From: Gammaproteobacteria bacterium
GTDB taxonomy: Bacteria; Pseudomonadota; Gammaproteobacteria; GCA-001735895
Assembly: GCA_027293245.1 (NCBI GenBank)
Contig: JAPUFZ010000327.1
Coordinates: 1-8,855 of the forward strand
DNA: 8,855 bases
Direction of reading: 5' to 3'
The translations under genes and the position numbers were made by a program. The notes below the pieces were generated by a model. It saw only the letters and a list, made by a program, of their open reading frames with translations. It did not search any database and was not told the DNA's origin. Shown here in pieces: positions 1-8,855 of this stretch (its first letter is position 1; every line of letters starts with the position of its first letter).

Positions 1-262
1 GCTTAACCCAGCCCTGTTTTCCATTTGGGGTTACGACCAGGGCGTAGTTACCCGAAATTTGGATAATTGCGAGTTTATCGCCAGAAGAAAGTAATTGCAG
101 CGAACCACTTTTATCGCTGGCCTGCGGGTAGACCGAAAGACGTAACTGATCGGTGACATACCATATATCTCTGCTTTCCCCATTGACCTCCTCGGTCTCC
201 TGCGCCAGCAGATTCGGATTAACAAGTAAAAAAACCAGGCCTGTGAGAATAAATTTTGTCAT
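1..262 (-). CDS. Secreted SH3-domain protein, YgiM/TIGR04211-like (5' part only)
   Basis: The visible part covers the first 87 codons; the gene continues beyond the left edge. It opens with a Sec-type signal peptide: Lys3, a hydrophobic run (about residues 4-15), then NPNLLA with probable cleavage before QETEE at about residue 21. From about residue 33 it reads WYVTDQLRLSVYP, then a Ser/Gly-rich segment, SSGDKLAII and GKQGWVK. This is the pattern of the bacterial SH3 family that includes E. coli YgiM, whose full-length members add a coiled coil and a C-terminal membrane helix; those parts would lie outside the window. The start is an ATG 6 bases after the prlC stop, with no clear Shine-Dalgarno, so translation is probably coupled to prlC. 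The likely location is the periplasmic face of the inner membrane. The molecular role of the family is not established. Confidence 0.8.
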   Translation of the reverse strand, partial: MTKFILTGLVFLLVNPNLLAQETEEVNGESRDIWYVTDQLRLSVYPQASDKSGSLQLLSSGDKLAIIQISGNYALVVTPNGKQGWVK

Positions 263-268
263 AAATTT

Positions 269-2308
269 CTACGTTGAAATGCCACTATGCCGAAGCAAAG
301 CATCAATATTGGGTTCGCGTCCACGAAAACATTTAAACGATTCCATCGCTGGACGTGACCCCCCCTGTTCAAGAATACAATGCAAGAATTTCTGGCCGAT
401 ATCTGGATCAAAAATACCCTGCTCCTCGAATGCCGAAAAAGCATCAGCTGATAAAACCTCGGCCCATTTATAACTATAATAACCCGCAGCATACCCGCCT
501 GCAAAAATATGCGAAAAACTATTCTGAAAACGATTACTCTGCGGGGTTAGCACAACTGATATTTCATCTCTCACCTGGTCCAGTATATGCTGAATTTGTT
601 TGGCGTTTTTAATTTCGACCTGTTGATGTAGTTTGATATCAAACAGTGCAAATTCGAGTTGTCGCAGCATCTGCAGAGCGCTTTGAAAGTTTTTCGCCGC
701 GATCATTTTGTCGAACAAAGCATCCGGCAGTAGTTCACCAGTCTGAACGTGTTTGGCAAACAACACCAGCGCCTCTTTTTGCCAGCAAAAATTTTCCATA
801 AACTGACTTGGTAATTCAACTGCGTCCCACTCTACGCCATTAATACCGGCGACGTCAGGCACATCAATCCTGGTTAACATGTGGTGCAAACCATGACCAA
901 ATTCATGAAATAGAGTTATCACCTCATCGTGGGTAAACAATGCAGGCTTGTCACCAACCGGTGGCGTTAAATTGCAGGTCAGGTAGGCGACTGGTATCTG
1001 GGTAATGCCATCGATACGGTAACGATTGGTACACTCATCCATCCAGGCGCCACCGCGCTTATTCTCACGTGCATAGAGATCCAGATAGAATTTCCCTATG
1101 GTTTCACCCGCCGGATTGCTAATCTGGTAGAAACCTACTGATTTATCCCATACGTCAATTTTGCTGGCAATTTTTTTAATCTCGACGCGATACAGGGTTT
1201 TGACTATCTGGAACAACCCATGAATAACATTTTCATCAGAAAAATAGGGTTTCAAATCCTGTTCTGATATCTGGTAGTGGTATTGTTTCAATTTCTCGCT
1301 GTAGTAGGCATAGTCCCAAGCCTGTAGCTTACCTTTAAATCCAATTGATTCGGCAAATGCCTGGCGCTCCTCTACTTCGGTTTGTGCCGCGACTTTGGAA
1401 CGCCGCGCAAGGTCGTTGAGGAAATCGACTACCTGCTCTACCGAACTGGCCATTTTAGTTTCCAGTGAATATTGCGCGTAGTTATCAAATCCCAATAACC
1501 TGGCTTTTTCTTGTCTTTTAGCTACTATTTCGACCATGTTAGCTTCATTATTCCACTTTTTATCGGTAATTCCCTGATCCGAGGCGCGCGTCGAATAGGC
1601 TTCATAAATCTCCTGGCGGAGCTTACGGCACTGTGCGTAGGTAATCACTGCAATATAGCAAGGCATGTCGAGCGTCAGGCGATAGTCGGGATGGCCGTTT
1701 TGCTTAGCCAGCTGTTTGACCATCTCCATTGCATAGCCAGGTAATCCGTCTAAATCCTGTTCATCGGATATCAGTTTTTCCCAGGACTGGGTCGCGTCAA
1801 GCACATTGTTTTCAAAACTGGACTGCAATTCCGACAGGTCCTTTTGTAATTGCTGGTAGCGCGCCTTATCCGCGCCCTCGAGATCGACGCCGCCGAGTTT
1901 GAAATGCTTAAGCGCATCATCGACAGCTTTTTGCTGGGCGATAGTCAAATCCGAGAAATCACCTGACTCGGCAATTTTACGATAACCCAGGTATAACTTA
2001 CGATTTTGACTCATTTCGGTTGAATACTCGCTCAATAAAGGTAAACAGGCGTTGTAGGCATCGCGCAGCGAATCGCTAGTTTTTACCGAATTCAGATGGC
2101 GAACAGGCGACCAGGCCTTACTGAGTCGATCTTCGAGCAGTGACAGGGGCTTGACTAGCTCATTCCAGCTAACCTCTTCACTGTCCACCAGGCGCGCAAC
2201 GGCCTGCCGATTGTCGTCGATAATGCGCTCAATCGCAGGACGGATAATATCAGGCGTGATTTTGCTAAATGCCGGCAGCTTGCCGGTCTCGAGCAGAGGA
2301 TTGTTCAA
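269..2308 (-). CDS. prlC: Oligopeptidase A (M3 family zinc metallopeptidase)
   Basis: This cytoplasmic peptidase degrades short peptides, including cleaved signal peptides. The 679-aa product is one residue off E. coli PrlC/OpdA (680 aa) and matches it by recall along its length. Landmarks include HLNSVK (about 71-76), AYSTRASDQG (237-246), FYLDLYARENKRGGAWMD (407-424) and the zinc site HEFGH (His468, Glu469, His472), with the third ligand probably Glu498 in ELPSQ. Active-site His600 and the tyrosines of HIFAGGYAAGYYSY (600-613) are present, as is the C-terminal FRGREP. The start is TTG, supported by a GGAG 8 bases upstream and by the N-terminus MNNPLL, which parallels E. coli MTNPLL. It lies 20 bases after the GIDE gene stop and 6 bases before the SH3 gene, so it is probably operonic. 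It appears intact with all catalytic residues. Confidence 0.97.
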   Translation of the reverse strand: MNNPLLETGKLPAFSKITPDIIRPAIERIIDDNRQAVARLVDSEEVSWNELVKPLSLLEDRLSKAWSPVRHLNSVKTSDSLRDAYNACLPLLSEYSTEMSQNRKLYLGYRKIAESGDFSDLTIAQQKAVDDALKHFKLGGVDLEGADKARYQQLQKDLSELQSSFENNVLDATQSWEKLISDEQDLDGLPGYAMEMVKQLAKQNGHPDYRLTLDMPCYIAVITYAQCRKLRQEIYEAYSTRASDQGITDKKWNNEANMVEIVAKRQEKARLLGFDNYAQYSLETKMASSVEQVVDFLNDLARRSKVAAQTEVEERQAFAESIGFKGKLQAWDYAYYSEKLKQYHYQISEQDLKPYFSDENVIHGLFQIVKTLYRVEIKKIASKIDVWDKSVGFYQISNPAGETIGKFYLDLYARENKRGGAWMDECTNRYRIDGITQIPVAYLTCNLTPPVGDKPALFTHDEVITLFHEFGHGLHHMLTRIDVPDVAGINGVEWDAVELPSQFMENFCWQKEALVLFAKHVQTGELLPDALFDKMIAAKNFQSALQMLRQLEFALFDIKLHQQVEIKNAKQIQHILDQVRDEISVVLTPQSNRFQNSFSHIFAGGYAAGYYSYKWAEVLSADAFSAFEEQGIFDPDIGQKFLHCILEQGGSRPAMESFKCFRGREPNIDALLRHSGIST

Positions 2309-2320
2309 AGTCTGTTCTCC
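2306..2320 (-). promoter_or_regulatory. Ribosome binding site and TTG start of prlC
   Basis: On the minus strand GGAG (2320-2317) precedes a TTG codon (2308-2306) by 8 bases, inside the short gap after the GIDE gene stop (2331-2329). No ATG sits at a comparable place, and protein alignment by recall with E. coli PrlC puts the first residue here. This supports a non-ATG start, which would lower initiation efficiency relative to ATG. Confidence 0.7.
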
Positions 2321-2328
2321 GGGGTGCT

Positions 2329-3252
2329 CTACGGTCGCACCGCAATTATATTAATAATGATAATAAAAAGCAGGAAAGCAATGCTCCCTGTGGACATTGC
2401 CAGAATTTTTTTTTGCAAAACCAGGCTTTTTTCACCGACCGCTGACAGTATAAATGGGCGCCCGGATTGATCCGGGTTGGTGAGTAAATTCTGCGACTGG
2501 TTGGCTTCTATGGTGCGAATTACCGCTTGTCGAGCCTGGTGATGAATAGCTTGCCATTCCTGCTTGTTAATCTTGCCATTACCATCCCTGTCAAATTGTG
2601 ACAGGTATTTTTGCGGATGTAATTTCCATTGCCGTAGCAACTCTTTAACCTCGTTATCGATAAAGCCTGTGCTTGCCGTATGTTGCAGGGTGCGAAACAT
2701 TCCCAGTGCATATATCGCACTGGCTGGTCTGATCAGTTTCTCGTTGAATCGATAGCTACCGATGCCAAGCCTGACCATCATACTCCTGGTCTCGGGTGGA
2801 CGTGATCTGTCCTCGGTGCTACTGCCGTACCAGGTGCGATTCAACTCGGCGATGACGTGGGCATTTTCCGGGTCGATCACACAAACACCGGTATTATCGA
2901 CCAGGTGAAACAGATTATCACTGATTTCATCTGAAATATTGGTCCAGGTCGTGCGTTGGCCCTGTTTTTGTTTACTATCGACGGTACATTGGTACCACAG
3001 ACAACGACTGCCGCTAAATGGCGACAGCAACTCATCGCCCGGCATAAATTCACCCCGTCCCTTGAGCTCTACATAGCCCTGGGCTGCTGAACGAATCCTG
3101 GAGGTCGCGGTACCGCTGATAAATCGATAGCGCCGGTAAGCGGCGTAGGCGCAATACAGCAACGAGGCACACAAGGCAGCCATAAAAACCAGCAGCGTCG
3201 AATACTCTACATCGCTAAGTTGCCGTACCGCAGATTCGAACCATTGGCGCAT
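2329..3252 (-). CDS. Two-TM GIDE-domain membrane protein with an EF-hand
   Basis: Numbering here counts from a possible TTG at 3270 (313 aa); I prefer the in-frame ATG at 3252 (residue 7, giving 307 aa). Neither has a convincing Shine-Dalgarno. A first membrane helix spans about residues 24-45, followed by RRYRFISGTATSRIRSAAQGYVEL (47-69), the signature of the GIDE domain named after the mitochondrial E3 ligase MULAN/GIDE. Further typical pieces are GDELLSPFSGSRCLWYQ (78-94) and YRFNEKLIRPASAIYALGMF (173-192). No RING finger is present, so ubiquitin ligase activity should not be inferred. Residues 227-238 form a full EF-hand loop (Asp227, Asp229, Asn231, Lys233, Asn235, Glu238). A second membrane helix lies at about 289-310. 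Basic residues flank the inner side of both helices, suggesting a cytoplasmic central domain (inference). It follows lemA after a 141-base gap; lemA/GIDE pairs are common in bacteria. Function unknown. Confidence 0.88.
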   Translation of the reverse strand: MRQWFESAVRQLSDVEYSTLLVFMAALCASLLYCAYAAYRRYRFISGTATSRIRSAAQGYVELKGRGEFMPGDELLSPFSGSRCLWYQCTVDSKQKQGQRTTWTNISDEISDNLFHLVDNTGVCVIDPENAHVIAELNRTWYGSSTEDRSRPPETRSMMVRLGIGSYRFNEKLIRPASAIYALGMFRTLQHTASTGFIDNEVKELLRQWKLHPQKYLSQFDRDGNGKINKQEWQAIHHQARQAVIRTIEANQSQNLLTNPDQSGRPFILSAVGEKSLVLQKKILAMSTGSIAFLLFIIIINIIAVRP

Positions 3253-3393
3253 TGTTCGACTAGCCCGCAAATAGCATGTAGGGAACCAGGTTCAGGCACA
3301 AACTGTTATTACCAAACATCTCAGGATTCTGGGATAAATTATTGAATGGTAGGGTTATTCATCAATCTGGGTGCCGCCTTTGTGCAATAGGCG

Positions 3394-3972
3394 TTAAGTT
3401 GATTTGAATAACTCGGCAACATTGGCGTCGGCGATTTCGGCGCTTTCAAACTCCAGTAAATCACGCGCAGCAAAGCCAATCGTGCGGGCGACGATAACAT
3501 CTGGAAACTGCTCAATACCGACATTATTGATATTTACCGACTCGTTATAGAACTCGCGCCGGTCGGCAATCGTATTTTCCAGCGAACTGATTCTGGCTTG
3601 TAAATGCTGGAAGTTTTCATTCGCCTTAAGCTCCGGATAATTCTCAACCAGTGCGAACAACTGCCCTAAGCCCATGCGCAAAGCCCCTTCCGCCATTCCC
3701 AGGCCGGGTACGTCCTGCCTTTTTCTCGCCTCTGATACCTGGCTGCGTGCCTGCATAACCTTTTCCATCGTCTCCTGCTCAAATTTCATATATTGCTTAC
3801 AGGTTTCAACCAGCTTGGGTATTTCATCGTGGCGTTGCTTCAACAACACATCGATATTCGACCAGGCCTTGGAAACATTATGTTTGATCCTGACCAGGTG
3901 GTTATAAATATTGATCAGGTAAAATACCAGCAATACAACAACCGCCAAAGCAATGATGCTAGCCATATCCAT
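3394..3972 (-). CDS. lemA: LemA family membrane protein
   Basis: This is a 192-aa member of the LemA family (Listeria LemA type, not the unrelated GacS/LemA kinase). It has a very short N-terminus (MDMA), one membrane helix (about 5-22) and then a long helical domain. Family hallmarks are visible: NIYNHLVRIKHNVSKAWSNIDVLLKQR (21-47), the EIPKLVET segment (50-57), YPELKANENFQHLQ (112-125), ENTIADRREFYN (132-143) and QFPDVIVAR (155-163). The start is ATG with AGGGA upstream at 7-base spacing; a second Met two codons later is less well placed. The topology suggests a short outside N-terminus and a cytoplasmic helical body, by family convention. The biochemical function is not known. It heads the lemA-GIDE-prlC-SH3 group, 105 bases after gyrB. 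Confidence 0.95.
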   Translation of the reverse strand: MDMASIIALAVVVLLVFYLINIYNHLVRIKHNVSKAWSNIDVLLKQRHDEIPKLVETCKQYMKFEQETMEKVMQARSQVSEARKRQDVPGLGMAEGALRMGLGQLFALVENYPELKANENFQHLQARISSLENTIADRREFYNESVNINNVGIEQFPDVIVARTIGFAARDLLEFESAEIADANVAELFKST

Positions 3973-4058
3973 TTATTTTTCCCTACTGCTTCTGAACCCG
4001 GAGCTTATTTATGAAAAAACTATTTCTCTTTTATAATCAATCACTTATGTTGGTATTT

Positions 4059-7562
<3,504 letters not shown>

Positions 7563-7580
7563 GAGACCAGAGCCGGCTTT

Positions 7581-8681
7581 CTATAGACGCATAGGCATTA
7601 CGACATACAGACTCGACGAATCTTCACTGTCGCTAATAATACAACTGCTATTGGCATCTTTTAGCTTAATATCAACGTCTTCCGAATCGAGAACGTTAAG
7701 CACATCTATCAGGTAAGTCACATTAAACCCAATTTCTATTTCAGACTCGTCGTAATTGACCGACAATTCTTCTTCCGCTTCTTCCTGGTCAGGATTATTC
7801 GCCTGAATGGACAAATTACCTGGTGACAGGGTCATGCGTATTCCACGATATTTTTCGTTCGAAAGAATAGCGATCCTGTTCATTGATCGCTTCAAAGACT
7901 CTCGATTGACTTTAAGCGTTTTATTGCCGTCAACCGGAATAACCCGATTGTAGTCCGGGAACTTCCCATCAATTAATTTTGATGTAAAAATCAGCGTCTT
8001 CGTCTCGACACGGATATGGTTTTGACTTAGCACAATCTTCGCGGCGCTATCGCCAGGTTCGAGTAGTCGAGCCAATTCCAATACTGCTTTGCGCGGGATT
8101 ATTATTTGTTTGATTTCGTTGACTGATAATTCAATTTTAAGCTCACTGAGCGCCAGCCTATGGCCATCGGTTGCCACCATTTTTATCATATCCTTCGATA
8201 TTTCCATCAAAATTCCGTTTAAATAATAGCGAACGTCCTGTTGGGCCATCGCGAAGGAGGTTTTCTCCAGCAACGTCTTAAACTGTCCTTGTTGAATAGC
8301 AAACGCATGCTGTTCCTCAATATCATCGAGTCCGGGAAAATCTTTGGCCGGAAGCGAAGCAAGGGAAAAACGACTTCGGCCTGAGGTAAGAGTTACTTTA
8401 TTTTCTTCAATTGTAAATTCTATCGTAGAATCTTCCGCAAGCGCCTTGCTGATGTCGAGCAATTTCCGGGCAGGCAGCGTGGTCTGAAAATCATCGGTGG
8501 TTTCAGACGCAACCGATGTGACCATTTCAATCTCCAGGTCGGTAGCGGTTAAAGTTAAGGCACCAGAACTGGATTTGAGTAAAACATGACCAAGGATAGG
8601 CAAGGTTTGCCTACGTTCCACTGCACCGATTATTTGTTGCAAGGGGGCAAGGAGTTTTTCTCTATTAATAATAATTTTCAT
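7581..8681 (-). CDS. dnaN: DNA polymerase III beta subunit (sliding clamp)
   Basis: This is the ring-shaped processivity clamp; its dimer encircles DNA and tethers Pol III and other partners. It has 366 aa, identical in length to E. coli, with three clamp folds at about 1-120, 121-250 and 251-366. Seen in order: RRQTLPILGHVLL (23-35), TATDLEIEM (45-53), SGRSRFSL (100-107), DVRYYLNGIL (149-158), TDGHRLA (171-177), FTSKLIDGKFPDY (232-244), AILSNEKYRG (271-280), NNPDQEEAEEE (295-305) and C-terminal VMPMRL. The clamp-motif pocket residues Thr171, His174, Arg175, Leu176, Met362, Pro363, Met364 and Arg365 are present. The start is an ATG aligned with the E. coli N-terminus. No Shine-Dalgarno precedes it; the upstream DNA is TATATATAA. 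The stop is followed after 18 bases by recF. Confidence 0.99.
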   Translation of the reverse strand: MKIIINREKLLAPLQQIIGAVERRQTLPILGHVLLKSSSGALTLTATDLEIEMVTSVASETTDDFQTTLPARKLLDISKALAEDSTIEFTIEENKVTLTSGRSRFSLASLPAKDFPGLDDIEEQHAFAIQQGQFKTLLEKTSFAMAQQDVRYYLNGILMEISKDMIKMVATDGHRLALSELKIELSVNEIKQIIIPRKAVLELARLLEPGDSAAKIVLSQNHIRVETKTLIFTSKLIDGKFPDYNRVIPVDGNKTLKVNRESLKRSMNRIAILSNEKYRGIRMTLSPGNLSIQANNPDQEEAEEELSVNYDESEIEIGFNVTYLIDVLNVLDSEDVDIKLKDANSSCIISDSEDSSSLYVVMPMRL

Positions 8682-8744
8682 TTATATATAGTTGTTATTG
8701 TTAGTATCTGCAATCAGTGTGGGAAAGTTGATTAAACCTTTAAA

Positions 8745-8757
8745 AATCAATAGCTTA
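8745..8757 (+). promoter_or_regulatory. IHF-binding site (perfect consensus match)
   Basis: AATCAATAGCTTA fits WATCAANNNNTTR at every defined position. It sits between the AT-rich dnaN-proximal stretch and the DnaA box, where an IHF bend could bring DnaA and the unwinding region together, as in E. coli oriC. It is a sequence match only. Confidence 0.55.
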
Positions 8758-8803
8758 CATTAGTTTCTTGTTGGTCATACCTGTCTGCATACTATCAGTA
8801 AAC

Positions 8804-8812
8804 TGTGGATAA
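8804..8812 (-). promoter_or_regulatory. DnaA box (perfect TTATCCACA)
   Basis: The plus strand reads TGTGGATAA, the reverse complement of the high-affinity DnaA 9-mer TTATCCACA. It lies 123 bases upstream of dnaN in the non-coding gap. TCGGGATAA at 8814-8822, two mismatches in the same direction, starts exactly 10 bases on and may be a low-affinity partner. Confidence 0.85.
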
Positions 8813-8855
8813 ATCGGGATAATAACACCGTGTTCCGCCTGTCCCTCCTTTATCC

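Larger units (their letters stand above)
8682..8855. other. oriC: Partial replication origin region (dnaN side of oriC)
   Basis: No credible ORF is present: the three minus-strand frames close or give unrecognisable short peptides, and none resembles a DnaA C-terminus. Going from dnaN outward it holds an AT-rich run with alternating TA (8681-8690) and GTT/ATT triplets (8691-8702), an AT-rich inverted repeat (TTGATT 8728-8733, AATCAA 8745-8750), a perfect IHF match (8745-8757), a perfect DnaA box (8804-8812), a weak same-direction box 10 bases on (8814-8822) and TTATCC at the very end (8850-8855), which could be a cut box on the other strand. I see no GATC, so Dam/SeqA control of the enteric kind is not indicated. 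Placement between dnaA and dnaN is typical, but dnaA itself is not visible. Confidence 0.7.

Noticed and set aside
1063..1074. CACGTG core at 1066 as a further parS
   Set aside because: Flanks (TCT...CAT) do not match the parS half-sites; it is just part of the prlC coding sequence.
2329..3252. Reading the GIDE protein as a bacterial E3 ubiquitin ligase
   Set aside because: No RING or other ligase domain is present; the name comes only from the shared GIDE region.
3283..3293. Short inverted repeat GAACC-A-GGTTC before the GIDE gene
   Set aside because: The arms are only five bases, with no T run for a terminator and no known operator match.
3336..3365. Promoter-like TTGATG, 18 bases, TAATTT on the minus strand between lemA and the GIDE gene
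   Set aside because: The -10 matches only 3 of 6 and nothing else marks a start; the gap could equally be plain leader between operon genes.
8718..8726. TGTGGGAAA as a DnaA box
   Set aside because: It has two mismatches in the central positions of the 9-mer; too weak to list as a site.
8762..8855. Minus-strand frame (IKEGQAEHGV...) as the end of dnaA
   Set aside because: It lacks the DnaA C-terminal signature and contains the DnaA box; it is better explained as non-coding origin DNA.

Overview
The window looks like the origin-proximal chromosome of a gammaproteobacterium. DnaN (366 aa), GyrB (801 aa, with the long insertion in its C-terminal Toprim half) and PrlC (679 aa) all align by recall with their E. 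coli counterparts nearly end to end. The gene order (dnaA)-dnaN-recF-gyrB, with DnaA boxes just upstream of dnaN, resembles Pseudomonas-like and other non-enteric gammaproteobacterial origins. By eye the base composition is moderate, in the mid-40s % GC. I cannot name a genus. No mobile element, CRISPR array, tRNA or rRNA was seen.

All seven genes lie on the minus strand and read right to left, away from the origin at the right edge, so they are co-oriented with the fork that would leave it. Positions 8682-8855 are non-coding and hold a partial oriC-like segment: one perfect DnaA box, a degenerate box one helical turn away, a possible box cut by the window end, a perfect IHF consensus match and AT-rich stretches. 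dnaN (sliding clamp), recF (gap repair) and gyrB (gyrase subunit B) follow in tight succession, with gaps of 18 and 8 bases. Two parS sites, the centromere for ParB, are embedded in recF: a perfect 16-bp palindrome in the middle and a near-consensus site at the 3' end. Both encode the peptide HVEH.

After a 105-base AT-rich gap comes a second probable operon: lemA (membrane-anchored LemA protein), a two-TM GIDE-domain protein that also carries a canonical EF-hand calcium loop, prlC (oligopeptidase A, apparently starting at TTG behind a good Shine-Dalgarno), and the 5' end of a secreted SH3-domain gene of the YgiM/TIGR04211 type that runs off the left edge. This half reads as an envelope and protein-turnover group; its joint function is unknown.

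Most of the window is housekeeping. The parts most worth a second look are the origin and centromere DNA signals and the lemA-GIDE/EF-hand-prlC-SH3 group.
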